The position numbers and the translations under genes are program-made. Of a DNA stretch of 64,000 nt, positions 51,818 to 60,874 are shown piece after piece. The notes beneath the pieces are model-generated. The model searched no databases. It was not told the origin of the DNA and saw nothing but the letters and a program-made list of their open reading frames with translations. The stretch lies in assembly GCA_964440805.1 (NCBI GenBank), contig CAYTTR010000009.1, positions 13,286 to 77,285 on the forward strand, written 5' to 3'. Source of the DNA: CAYTTR01 sp964440805 (GTDB lineage: Bacteria; Acidobacteriota; Aminicenantia; Aminicenantales; Aminicenantaceae). Position 1 is the first letter of the stretch; each line of letters starts with the position of its first letter.

Positions 51818-54817
51818 ATGAGAAAAAGCATCGGTTCGATTTTAATTGTATTTTCTCTCTTCTTTATCACTTCTGTTTTCTTATCTGCACAGGCACGAAC
51901 AGGGACTCTCAAAGTCATTGTTATCGACGACACAGGGAGTGTTGTGCCGGGTGTTTCGCTCACACTTTCAAGTCCTGTTATGATGGGGGAAAAGATACTG
52001 GTCACGAATGTATTGGGAGAGGCACTATTCATCAACCTGACTCCGGGAATATACGAACTCAAGTCAAACATTGAAGGATTCCAGGAAAAGATATCCAAGG
52101 ATGTAGAGATATCTTTAGACAGACAGACCATGCTACAGGTTGAGATAAAACCGGCGGCCATCGAGGAATCCGTGACGGTAATTGCTGTATCTCCTACTGT
52201 GGACACCACAAAATCGGTCATTGCCGAACACGTCACTCATCAAACAGTGGAGTCCTTGCCTGTTGCCCGGGATTTTGTCGGCTACCTCCAGCTTGCAGCA
52301 GGCGTCAACGTTGTTCCCAACTCCCAGGGAAGGGACACTCCCCAGGATCCGGCCGGAAAAGGTGGCCTCAATTATGCTGACAGAGGCTCCCAGGGTATCG
52401 GAGGAAAGAGAGGCTCCCGCGATAACCTTTACTTTATCGACGGCATGAACATAACCGGGTTAGCCTCCCAAAGAGCCGGGATGAGCTTCAACAACGAGGT
52501 CATCCAGGAGCAGCAGCTAATGACCTCCGGTGTTCCGGCTGAATACGGAGGTGGAAAGGGTGTTGTCGGCAACATTGTTACTAAATCAGGCGGCAACAGA
52601 TTCTCAGGCTCGGCAAACTTCTACTTGCAGCCCAAGCAGCTTTATCTTCCCTACGGTGGGAGCGAGCACGATGAGGCTGCAGACCCGACCAAACTCGAGG
52701 GGTATAAAGACAACAAATACGACACAGCAGCCACTCTTGGAGGCCCGATTCTGAGTGACAGCGTCTGGTTTTTCCTTTCAGGCCAGATCAGAAACGACGT
52801 CAATGAATTCAATCTTTCAGAATCCGCTTCTCCAACAGCGGAGCTGGTGGACTACTCCAACAAGAGAAGAGGTGCCTTTGGAAAGCTCTCCTTCAAGCTC
52901 TCTCCCAACGATTCCTTCTCCTTCCTCGGTTTTTTAGATGACTATTCCAGTCTGGGAACAAGAGACCTCAACACCATTAAAGACCGTCAGCCCAAATCCG
53001 ACTACACTATGTATGTACTCAGCGGTTATTATCAGAGAGTTTTTGGAGAAAACGTCATCGTCGATTTTCGCTATGGACGCTACTACTGGAGCAATATATG
53101 GGGTCCAAGGTTCCCGGAAGCCGGCATTCCAGACACCATGTATTTTGTGCCAGGGACCTATCCTCCAATCTACGGCCAACAATTTGGGGGCTATGCTTCA
53201 GGAGGCGATTACTGGCAGTCAAGGAATCAGCTCAATACCAATCTCGAGTGGTATCTGGGCAATATGCGGATAAAGGCGGGCGTCCTCTACTCTAACGAAT
53301 ACAGTTCTCGAGACGCTTTCTATCATTATGGAGAAAGCCGCAGTTCTGTCGATCCTGCCCTGCGTGGATGGACCCTTGGACAGCTAATGGATGCCGGAAT
53401 ATGGCCCCTCAGTGAGATGCAACAGAGGCTCCTTCCCTGGCTCAATGACAACTGGGGCCCCACCTCTGCAGCCTACGACCTCAACGGCGATGGAGTATTG
53501 ACTGAGGAGGAATTGAGGCAGGCCACCTTTACCGATTTGAACGAGAACGGGTTGAACTTCTGGCGAATCATGGACGCCAAAAGGGGGGTCAATAAAGTCC
53601 GGGCCCAGCGTTACATCGGTTACCTCATGGATGACTGGAGGATCAACGACTACCTAACTCTCAACGCAGGATTAAGGTTTGAAAAACATGACTACTATGA
53701 CTCCGAGGGTGAAGTCATCTTGAAGATGCCTGTTCGACTGCTGCCCAGAGCTGGCCTTGTCTGGAACATCGGTGGCCGGGGCACCCAAAAGCTGACCCTC
53801 TTCTACGGTCAATTCTCCGACCCCACACCCTTTGGCATGATCCACTTCGGTGGAAATATCTCCGGCCGAATCACCCACGAGCAGATCTGGCTCAATAACG
53901 ACTGGTACACCTACCGCATCCGCGGCTCCGCTGAATACAGGGATTGCTCCTGGACTCCGGGCACCAGGGACAGTTTCGCCCACGAAGCTTCTCTAACTCA
54001 TGAGATTGACCTTGGGAACGGACTTGTTCTTTCCAACCAGGTGTATTATCGCGGTGACCGAAATATCATCGAGGATTACGACCTTTATACTTATGTTGAT
54101 GCTTATAAAAATCATCAGGTCTGGGGACAATACGCTCTAACCTACGAAGATTTCGGCTATGGACCTGATGGTCCGACCGGTCAGGCAAACTACTTCCTCT
54201 CCAATCTCATAGGCGCCAAGAGAGACATTTACGGTTATGACTTCGAGCTTTCCAAACGATTTGAAAACGGCTCCTTTATCATCACTCAGTATTCCTTCAA
54301 ACATGCCCTCGGCAACAGCCAGTCTGACGGAAACGCCGACCTTCAGGGCGACTTCATCGAAATCGATCCCAGGACGCCCTGGATGTGGGGACCGACTCCG
54401 GGTACTATTCCTCACAAAATCAAAATCTTCGGCACTTACAGAACTTCCTTTGGCCTGGACATCGGAGCTCTTTTATACTGGAACTCCGGAATGTACTTTA
54501 CCGAATCCTACAATTTCCTGCCCCTTCGCTATGGAATTTACCTCAACTGGCCGGAGACACCAGACTGGACTGAATTGGTGCAAACAGGGCAAGAGAAAAC
54601 GCCTGGCTATTACCAGCTCGATCTTAAATTCAACTACGGCCTCAGGCTTTATGGAGGAACTCTTCTCGAACTCTTCTTTGATATCTACAATGTCACTAAT
54701 AACCAGGCAGCTATCGATATTGCTTATGCCCGTAATGACCCACAATGGGATTACAAAGAGACAACAGAGATTTTACTGCCTATGAGATTCTATGTCGGAG
54801 CCAGAATAAGATTTTAA
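51818..54817 (+). CDS. TonB-dependent receptor with carboxypeptidase-regulatory N-terminus
   Basis: 999-residue outer-membrane receptor. Signal peptide (about 1-26, ending SAQA), a carboxypeptidase-regulatory-like domain (about 28-110), a plug domain (about 120-260, with RGSRDNLYFIDGMNI and YGGGKGVVGNIVTKSGG), then a beta barrel ending MRFYVGARIRF with the terminal aromatic residue of barrels. An EF-hand-like loop DLNGDGVLTEEE sits in the barrel near residue 555. The codons are strongly C-ending compared with neighbours, a sign of high expression. The ligand is unknown; in this lineage such receptors often take up oligosaccharides or peptides. Confidence 0.93.
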   Translation: MRKSIGSILIVFSLFFITSVFLSAQARTGTLKVIVIDDTGSVVPGVSLTLSSPVMMGEKILVTNVLGEALFINLTPGIYELKSNIEGFQEKISKDVEISLDRQTMLQVEIKPAAIEESVTVIAVSPTVDTTKSVIAEHVTHQTVESLPVARDFVGYLQLAAGVNVVPNSQGRDTPQDPAGKGGLNYADRGSQGIGGKRGSRDNLYFIDGMNITGLASQRAGMSFNNEVIQEQQLMTSGVPAEYGGGKGVVGNIVTKSGGNRFSGSANFYLQPKQLYLPYGGSEHDEAADPTKLEGYKDNKYDTAATLGGPILSDSVWFFLSGQIRNDVNEFNLSESASPTAELVDYSNKRRGAFGKLSFKLSPNDSFSFLGFLDDYSSLGTRDLNTIKDRQPKSDYTMYVLSGYYQRVFGENVIVDFRYGRYYWSNIWGPRFPEAGIPDTMYFVPGTYPPIYGQQFGGYASGGDYWQSRNQLNTNLEWYLGNMRIKAGVLYSNEYSSRDAFYHYGESRSSVDPALRGWTLGQLMDAGIWPLSEMQQRLLPWLNDNWGPTSAAYDLNGDGVLTEEELRQATFTDLNENGLNFWRIMDAKRGVNKVRAQRYIGYLMDDWRINDYLTLNAGLRFEKHDYYDSEGEVILKMPVRLLPRAGLVWNIGGRGTQKLTLFYGQFSDPTPFGMIHFGGNISGRITHEQIWLNNDWYTYRIRGSAEYRDCSWTPGTRDSFAHEASLTHEIDLGNGLVLSNQVYYRGDRNIIEDYDLYTYVDAYKNHQVWGQYALTYEDFGYGPDGPTGQANYFLSNLIGAKRDIYGYDFELSKRFENGSFIITQYSFKHALGNSQSDGNADLQGDFIEIDPRTPWMWGPTPGTIPHKIKIFGTYRTSFGLDIGALLYWNSGMYFTESYNFLPLRYGIYLNWPETPDWTELVQTGQEKTPGYYQLDLKFNYGLRLYGGTLLELFFDIYNVTNNQAAIDIAYARNDPQWDYKETTEILLPMRFYVGARIRF

Positions 54818-54833
54818 GCTGAAGGTAAAACAA

Positions 54834-54876
54834 AAAAAGGGGGCTGGCACCTTTCAACGGGTACCAGTCCCTTTTT
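54834..54876 (+). terminator. Rho-independent terminator after the TonB receptor
   Basis: GGGGCTGGCACC pairs with GGTACCAGTCCC around a short loop (TTTCAACG), flanked by an A-run before and a T-run after. It lies about 17 bases after the receptor stop. Confidence 0.85.
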
Positions 54877-54896
54877 CATAGTCTGTTCTACTATTA

Positions 54897-54905
54897 TGTT
54901 ATAAT
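54897..54905 (+). promoter_or_regulatory. Extended -10 promoter for the VWFA-related gene
   Basis: TGTTATAAT with TATAAT at 54900-54905, just after the terminator; there is no good -35. The leader to 55069 would be about 155 bases. Confidence 0.35.
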
Positions 54906-55068
54906 ATTAGGTTAAAGTAAGCTGCTTCACAAATACCAGGAAAAAAGCCAGGCTTTAATTCTTATCTTTATAGATCGTCAATGAAGAACGCTCAAAATGC
55001 AAAATATCCGCTCCTTGTGACTCGCTGCGAATCTTCTCATAACCTCCCATTATATGGAGGGTAAGAAA

Positions 55069-56895
55069 ATGAAAGCGAAAAATTTGATTTTTCTTGTGAC
55101 TCTCAGCATTCTTCTATCAGGTCATATTGTTCTAACCCAGGAACCAAGGAAAAAATCCGTGCCGCAGGAAGAAGAAATACCCCGGCCAGCCTATGAAGTC
55201 GAGGTCACCGTAACCAACATCGATGTCGTGGTCACAGATAAAAAAGGAAACAGAGTCATTGGTCTCAAACCAGAAAACTTTAAAATCTACGAAGACGGAC
55301 TGCTCCAGAAGTTGACCAATTTTTATGAAGTCCAGGGAATGGAGGTCTACATTTCATCACCGGATGAGAAGATAGAAAAACAGGTGGTTTCTCCCCAGTC
55401 AATAACCAAAAAATCCTCTGAATTCCAGAATAAAATCATCTTCTATTTCGATAACTGGCACCTCCATCCTCTGAACAGGAATTGGAGCATTAAAAAATTG
55501 GAATCTTTCATCCGCAACAATTTCTCTCTTGAGCAAGATGTCAATCAGGGCATGATAGCCTTTCTCGATCAAAAACTCGAGATTGTTCAGGATTTCACCT
55601 CAAATCCTTACTCACTTCTTCGAGCCCTCACTGCAGTCAAGGAGCGCTCTGGACAGGCTCTTTTGCGTCAAAGGACAAGGGAAGACCTGAGAAAAGAGCT
55701 CAACAACATAGTCTCCAACATGCAGCGGGAAAAAAGATTTGAGATCTATGAACGGGCCCTGGGAATAGCAAGAAATTATGTGGAGGCTGAACGGGGAGAT
55801 CTTCTCTTCTCTCTCAAATCAATAAATGCTTTTCTTGACCATCTGACTGGAATAGAAGGGAAAAAGCTTTTGATCTATGTCAGCGACGGATTGGCTTTAA
55901 ATCCCAGTGAGGAGATATTCTCCTTTATTGACCAGTCCTTCCCTTTTGGAAGTGCTCGCAATGAAGCTTTAACCTATGATGAAACCAGGCTTTTCAAAAA
56001 ATTGACAGCAAGATGCAACGCGAATGAAATCTCCCTCTACCCCATCAATGCTGAGGGACTAGAGAGCATGATTCTTTCAGCAGACAAATCCGAAGGATGG
56101 AATATCTATTCCCGTGGCTCGGGCATGATGAGAGCAGGATCTCGATACCACAATGACGCCCTTAAGCTAATGGCCAACGATACTGGCGGCATCGCTGTTT
56201 TGAACACTAACGACATCGAATCTGGATTGCAGAAAATCGAGAATGACCTCCAGTTTTACTATTCTCTGGGTTATGTTTCCGCCCACAGAGAAGACGGCAG
56301 GTATCATTCCATAGAAGTGAAACTTGTGGATGTCGATGAGAAATACAGCATTCGTTTTAGAGAAGGCTACACCCACATCTCTCAGGAGGATAAAATAAGA
56401 GAGAGTGTTATCTCACGTCTCTACCTCCAACGCCAGCACAATCCCCTAAACATCACTGTCAAGTTCATGCCCATAGAACCAATGCCGGCTTCTAGTAAAC
56501 TTCGCCTCACTCTAAAGCTTCTGCTCCCTATAAGTAATCTGACTCTCCTTCCCCAAGAGAATGACTATCGCGGACAGATCAAAGTTTACATCGCCCTAAT
56601 GGATTCCAAAGGACTGGTATCAGGTTGTCATGAGTTGAACGAACAGATCATAATCCCCACCCAAGACTACCAAATGGCTCTTAAAAGTAGCTATCCTTAC
56701 CTCGCAGAAATGTATGTAGAACCTGGCCACTACAACATCTCTTTAGCTGTTCAAGATGTCCCTGGTGGTCTGGTAAATTACATCCAGCTTGAAAAAACAA
56801 TATCTTCATTGGGGACGTTCCCCAAAAGGACACCCCTTCCCCTGAAGCCAGTTCACCCATGCGCAAGCTTTCAAGAATTTTCTTTATCTCCGTGA
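55069..56895 (+). CDS. VWFA-related protein, acidobacterial type
   Basis: Exported protein of the VWFA-related family of Acidobacteria. I start at the ATG at 55069, with GGAGGG before it; an ATG at 55054 overlaps that site. Signal peptide (about 1-23), then the family opening VTVTNIDVVVTDKKGNRVIGLKPENF, a VWA-type fold with KIIFYFDNWHLHP, LLIYVSDGLAL as metal-site-like regions, and YYSLGYVSAHREDGRYHSIEVKL near the end. Cofactor motif DxSxS is not clear. The last ~30 residues are coded by the repeat at 56811. Function unknown; adhesion or assembly is possible. Confidence 0.85.
   Translation: MKAKNLIFLVTLSILLSGHIVLTQEPRKKSVPQEEEIPRPAYEVEVTVTNIDVVVTDKKGNRVIGLKPENFKIYEDGLLQKLTNFYEVQGMEVYISSPDEKIEKQVVSPQSITKKSSEFQNKIIFYFDNWHLHPLNRNWSIKKLESFIRNNFSLEQDVNQGMIAFLDQKLEIVQDFTSNPYSLLRALTAVKERSGQALLRQRTREDLRKELNNIVSNMQREKRFEIYERALGIARNYVEAERGDLLFSLKSINAFLDHLTGIEGKKLLIYVSDGLALNPSEEIFSFIDQSFPFGSARNEALTYDETRLFKKLTARCNANEISLYPINAEGLESMILSADKSEGWNIYSRGSGMMRAGSRYHNDALKLMANDTGGIAVLNTNDIESGLQKIENDLQFYYSLGYVSAHREDGRYHSIEVKLVDVDEKYSIRFREGYTHISQEDKIRESVISRLYLQRQHNPLNITVKFMPIEPMPASSKLRLTLKLLLPISNLTLLPQENDYRGQIKVYIALMDSKGLVSGCHELNEQIIIPTQDYQMALKSSYPYLAEMYVEPGHYNISLAVQDVPGGLVNYIQLEKTISSLGTFPKRTPLPLKPVHPCASFQEFSLSP
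56811..56849 (+). repeat. Short palindromic repeat, copy D, inside the VWFA-related CDS
   Basis: GGGGACGTTCCCC then AAAAGGACACCCC and CCCCTGAAGCC, nearly identical to the copy at 50111. It lies in the gene's orientation and is translated as LGTFPKRTPLPLKPV within the last 30 residues. Confidence 0.8.
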
Positions 56896-58215
56896 GGCTA
56901 TAGTACGGACTCCTTCCAGGAAGTGGTCAATATCTTCATAAGTCACATAAATAGGAGTTGAAACTCTGACCCCGTAGGTTCCTTTTTCATTGCTTCCCAC
57001 TGTCCGGACCACAATGTTGTATTTTTCCCTGACATAATCAACAATTTTCTCAGGCTCAACTCCGCTTATGGAAAAAGCGGTTAATCCTCCACTCAAGTAG
57101 GGATCTTCTGAAGTATGAAGTTTTACTCCCGGAATTTTCTTAAGTTGCTGTTTTAAATAGCCGGCCAATGCTTTTATGCGGCGCTCAATCCTGCTTTTCC
57201 CGATTATGTTCTGAAAATCTACCGCCTCGCCAAGGGCCACTGTCAAGGCGTCAGCTCTCTGGCTTAAAGTTTCAAACTTGCGGGCATCAGGATAAGTGTC
57301 CCAGCCAGAAGAAGCAATGGTGGGCCATAACTTATCCTGGACATCCTTGCGGATAAAAAGTACACCGATTCCGGTGGGAGCACCCATCCACTTATAGGGA
57401 CTGGCAGCAAAGAAATCTACTCCCAGGTCTTTCATGTTCAAGTCAAGCATGCCTATGCCATGAGCGCTGTCGGCCAGAACCAGTACTCCTTTGCTGTGAG
57501 CCATTTCAGAAAGTTCCTTAAGAGGAGAAATTAATCCCGAAATATAGACCGTATGGCTGATACTGATGATTTTAGTTTTTGGAGTAATTGGTTTCTCAAA
57601 GGCTTCCACGAACTCTTTTACACTTTCAGGCGGAAAACCGATTTTGACTTCCTTCATCTTTATCCCATAACGTTCAGCCTTAAGTCTCCAGGGATGGGTT
57701 CCTCCGGGATGCTCCATATCGGAAAGCAACACTTCATCACCCGGTTTCATATCCAGGCCGTTAGCCACAAAATTCATCCCTTCGGTTGTATTGCGGGTTA
57801 GCACCAATTCTCCAGGTTGACATCCGATAAAATCAGCCGTTTTATTCCTCACCTCATCTTTTTTCCGGGGAAGAAAAGAATAGCAAAGATAAGGATCTTC
57901 CACCTGCATCTTAAAGCATTTGATGAGTGAATTGAAAACCGTCTTGGGTATAGGCCCCACTGTTCCATTGTTCATCATCACCACTCCGTCCCGGAAAAGA
58001 AAATGCTTGCGGACGGCATCCCAGTAAATTCCATCAGGCGATTCATCCCTTATATATTGCTGGTTAAGAGAAATTATACTTTGGTAGATTCCAGCATTTG
58101 CCCTCTCCAAGGCGGCAACAGAAAGGGCAGTTCCAGTAAAAAGATATTTGACAAAATCCCTCCTTGAAAGTCCGGTCATCCGTTCACCTAAATTAAAAAG
58201 CCCGGTTGAATTCAT
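56884..58215 (-). CDS. Tat-exported class V aminotransferase-like protein
   Basis: 443 residues. The N-terminus has a twin-arginine signal, LSRRDFVKYLFTG followed by a hydrophobic stretch and an ALERANAG cleavage-like region, so a folded PLP enzyme is probably exported. The body is fold-type I class V: HPGGTHPW, DSAHGIGMLDL, and the PLP lysine in ASPYKWMGAPTG. It resembles isopenicillin-N epimerase-like and selenocysteine-lyase-like proteins; the reaction is unknown. The start has AAGGAGA 7 bases upstream. It overlaps the VWFA-related gene tail-to-tail by 12 bases. Confidence 0.88.
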   Translation of the reverse strand: MNSTGLFNLGERMTGLSRRDFVKYLFTGTALSVAALERANAGIYQSIISLNQQYIRDESPDGIYWDAVRKHFLFRDGVVMMNNGTVGPIPKTVFNSLIKCFKMQVEDPYLCYSFLPRKKDEVRNKTADFIGCQPGELVLTRNTTEGMNFVANGLDMKPGDEVLLSDMEHPGGTHPWRLKAERYGIKMKEVKIGFPPESVKEFVEAFEKPITPKTKIISISHTVYISGLISPLKELSEMAHSKGVLVLADSAHGIGMLDLNMKDLGVDFFAASPYKWMGAPTGIGVLFIRKDVQDKLWPTIASSGWDTYPDARKFETLSQRADALTVALGEAVDFQNIIGKSRIERRIKALAGYLKQQLKKIPGVKLHTSEDPYLSGGLTAFSISGVEPEKIVDYVREKYNIVVRTVGSNEKGTYGVRVSTPIYVTYEDIDHFLEGVRTIASRR

Positions 58216-58234
58216 TAATCTTCTCCTTAAAATC

Positions 58235-58304
58235 TAGTTTCTTTAGTTTCTTTAGTTTATTTGGTAGTTTATTTGGTTTATTTGGTTTATTTGGTTTATT
58301 TGGG
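58235..58304 (-). repeat. 9-nt tandem array upstream of the aminotransferase
   Basis: On the minus strand it reads as AAATAAACC units (three perfect, others AAATAAACT, AAAGAAACT x2) ending at the aminotransferase ribosome site. Same 9-nt period and ATAAAC core as the arrays near 13500-13740. A minus-strand frame over it, coding Asn-Lys-Pro repeats, is a by-product. Confidence 0.85.
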
Positions 58305-58391
58305 GTTTTTGGTGTGCCTATTGCCGAATCAATCGGATTTAAGGGTGCCCCCAAAGTAACTCTTCCTTTAGAATTTATTTTCCTAATTCTC

Positions 58392-59249
58392 TTACTTCCC
58401 ACTTATCTTTGTTGAATTTATTAAAAGAATGCTCCCTTGAGGGACAGAAATATCATTGGCAATAACCTGACACTTAGCTTTGAGCAAGAAAAAAACCTGC
58501 CTTTCCACTCCAGAAAGTCCTTCATAATTCCCTTGGCCTTTACTGATAACAAGGTCGGCTAAAAAGAAAAGATCTCGGAAAGAATCATGACACAGGTTAA
58601 GAATGGTTCCGGGCGCATCTACCCCTGAAGAAACAATCCGGCATTCTTTATCCAAGCCCGCAGCCACAGCATCTTCTTTTACCGCATCATTAATTACAGG
58701 TTTCTCCCTGACTGCATAAACAATCGGTTTTTCAAGCTCCTCAATTAGAATCCGGTCAAATACAGTTTCTCCTGCATTATCAGCTAAATAGAGGATTTCT
58801 TTGGCGTTTTTAACTGCTCGCCTGAATTCTGAATAATGATTAAGGGCAAATGGTTGAGAAAGAATCTGCTCAACATCTTTTTCCATATCAAACTCGCTGT
58901 TGGCTCCAAAATCAATAACATTTCCGGCTATGGCTACTCTAATCGCTGTCAAGAGAGGATCATCGGCTTCTTTCACTTTTTCCTTCAGATATGGATAAAG
59001 CTCTAATGCTTTTCGGGTACAACTTTTTTTTATTTCTTGGTACGGATCAGAAACCCTACTTACTTCAGAGATAACCTTGTATACCTCCCGTCCGATTTCT
59101 GCCGGGGTGGCTTCAAAAGAAATCCCGGGAAGGGAAGAGCAGACAGCATCCAGAATCTCCTTTATTTTTTTCTCATCACTGGTAAGCAGTCGGGCAGTTT
59201 TTAAAGTCTGAGCCAGAAAACAGGAGTAACATTCAAGATAAGTTTTCAT
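58392..59249 (-). CDS. DUF89/ARMT1-like protein
   Basis: 285 residues of the DUF89 family, metal-dependent phosphatases thought to remove damaged phosphometabolites. Visible elements: N-terminal CYSCFLAQTLK, VIDFGANSEFD, YLADNAGETVFDRIL with the metal aspartate, and ISKGQGNYEGL. The AAGGATAAGATAG site precedes the ATG. The substrate is not known. Next to a Nudix hydrolase, which would also fit metabolite housekeeping. Confidence 0.88.
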   Translation of the reverse strand: MKTYLECYSCFLAQTLKTARLLTSDEKKIKEILDAVCSSLPGISFEATPAEIGREVYKVISEVSRVSDPYQEIKKSCTRKALELYPYLKEKVKEADDPLLTAIRVAIAGNVIDFGANSEFDMEKDVEQILSQPFALNHYSEFRRAVKNAKEILYLADNAGETVFDRILIEELEKPIVYAVREKPVINDAVKEDAVAAGLDKECRIVSSGVDAPGTILNLCHDSFRDLFFLADLVISKGQGNYEGLSGVERQVFFLLKAKCQVIANDISVPQGSILLINSTKISGK

Positions 59250-59273
59250 CTATCTTATCCTTCCGTTCCATTT

Positions 59274-59780
59274 TTACAAGGATTCCAAATTCAAACCATC
59301 TTCAACCAACCGGCGGTGGCTCAAGAAAACTATGGGAGGAAGATCCTCCGGAGGAAAATAGCGGACTTCGACTGAATCTGAACCCGGCCTTGGCCTCCCC
59401 TGGGCCTTTACTTCATAACCTATTATGAGCACTCTTCGGTAAGTTAAAGAATCCTGGGCATAAACTCCGATCAAGCGATTGATTTTTCCCCGGAGACCGG
59501 TTTCCTCTTCCAGTTCTCTGAGACAGGCTTCTTCAGGGGTTTCATCAATTTCCATAAAACCTGAAGGCAGACCCCATTCGCCTTTTCCAGGCTCCACTCC
59601 CCTTTTCACTAACAGCACTTCTCCTTTACTATTTCTTACAAAAGCAGCAGCACAGGGGAGAGGATTGTCATAAGCAATCCAGCCACAGGAAGAACATACT
59701 TTACGTTGCCTATTCTCTATTACTTTCTCAATTAATCTGGTTCCACACAAAGGACAAATGTTAAAATAAGACCGAAACAT
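59274..59780 (-). CDS. Nudix hydrolase with N-terminal zinc ribbon
   Basis: 168 residues. A zinc ribbon (CPLCG and CSSCG, residues about 9-33) precedes a Nudix domain with the box GFMEIDETPEEACLRELEEETG matching Gx5Ex7REUxEExGU. This plan occurs in NudC-like and other NDP-X pyrophosphatases; a longer N-terminal domain of true NudC is absent. It likely cleaves nucleoside diphosphate derivatives. 24 bases upstream of the DUF89 gene on the same strand. Confidence 0.9.
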   Translation of the reverse strand: MFRSYFNICPLCGTRLIEKVIENRQRKVCSSCGWIAYDNPLPCAAAFVRNSKGEVLLVKRGVEPGKGEWGLPSGFMEIDETPEEACLRELEEETGLRGKINRLIGVYAQDSLTYRRVLIIGYEVKAQGRPRPGSDSVEVRYFPPEDLPPIVFLSHRRLVEDGLNLESL

Positions 59781-59849
59781 GGTTTTGATAATACATCAGA
59801 TAACAAATTCTCTCAACAGGAAATAATAAGGGGCAGGAAAACAGGCGAC

Positions 59850-60845
59850 TTAATATCCCAAATTGAACACAATTTCTCCTTTCTGAAAAAGCCGGAACAT
59901 GTCATCGGCAATCTTCTTTATTTTCAAGCTATCTTCAAGCTGAAGAACCCAGCGTGAGGGAATAGCTCTGTCTCCCAGAAGTGTACCGAGAATGGCCCCG
60001 GTTAAGCAACCCACAGTGTCACTGTCTCCTGAATGATTAACTGCAGCCAGCACACCATCTTTGTAACTATCTTGGAAAACAAGCGAACAAAATATAGCCA
60101 AAGCCAGAGCGTCCTCTCCAACCCAGCCTTTTCCAATAAATTCAATGGCTTCCAAAATCTGGCCTCCCCTCTGGCTGAGATCGACTGCTCGTTCAACTTT
60201 ATTGGTGGTTTCTTTGTTCCCTTCATAAGTCATGAGCCGCGCCAGGCATTCTTTTATTGAATCCTCCAGCGATTGTTCTTCCACCAGCCTGGCAATCAAT
60301 TCAGCCAGAAAGCCTGCCGGAAGATAACCCGATGGATGGCCATGAGTCAAAGCAGCATATTCGGCTCCTTCGCGGAAAGCCATCTCCGAAGGAAAAGCCA
60401 ATCCCACGGGAGCTGTTCTCATCACTCCTCCACTACCTTTGCTTTCTGTTACTGGAAACTCAATCGAGCCCATCACTCCATTCTTCAAGGCCAAAAGACA
60501 AGTGGAGCCAGGAAACCTATTCTGTGATTTTTGTTCCTGACTTTTTAGCCATTCCTGGTAATTTTTATAAATTATCGAAGAAAAACTACAATGTCCAGAT
60601 CTCTGATAGTTTTGAAACGCTTGGATGCAGCCTTTGGCTGTGGCCAATGACAACTGAGTATCATCAGTGAAAGCTCCTCTATGAAATACTCCCCAGAAAT
60701 CATAATCAGATATTCCTTCTTCTCCATAACGCTGTTTGATTTCCGGAAGAGATAGAAATTCAACCGGTGCTCCCAGAGCATCTCCTACAGCCAAACCCAG
60801 CAAGCATCCCCGGTATTTTCCCCTGAGTGATTCTTCTTTTATCAT
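59850..60845 (-). CDS. ADP-ribosylglycohydrolase family protein
   Basis: 331 residues with the DraG-family elements GLAVGDALGAPVEF, FTDDTQLSLA (metal aspartates), THGHPSGY and NHSGDSDTVG with the second metal site. It would remove ADP-ribose from proteins or other molecules. It lies with no ART gene in view. GAGGAGGGG precedes the ATG. Partner and target are not known. Confidence 0.92.
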   Translation of the reverse strand: MIKEESLRGKYRGCLLGLAVGDALGAPVEFLSLPEIKQRYGEEGISDYDFWGVFHRGAFTDDTQLSLATAKGCIQAFQNYQRSGHCSFSSIIYKNYQEWLKSQEQKSQNRFPGSTCLLALKNGVMGSIEFPVTESKGSGGVMRTAPVGLAFPSEMAFREGAEYAALTHGHPSGYLPAGFLAELIARLVEEQSLEDSIKECLARLMTYEGNKETTNKVERAVDLSQRGGQILEAIEFIGKGWVGEDALALAIFCSLVFQDSYKDGVLAAVNHSGDSDTVGCLTGAILGTLLGDRAIPSRWVLQLEDSLKIKKIADDMFRLFQKGEIVFNLGY

Positions 60846-60874
60846 CTATCCCCTCCTCTTTAAGATTCACTTCT

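Noticed and set aside
58193..58402. A minus-strand frame coding Asn-Lys-Pro repeats
   Set aside because: It is the translation of the 9-nt array and overlaps the aminotransferase start; the repeat explains it.
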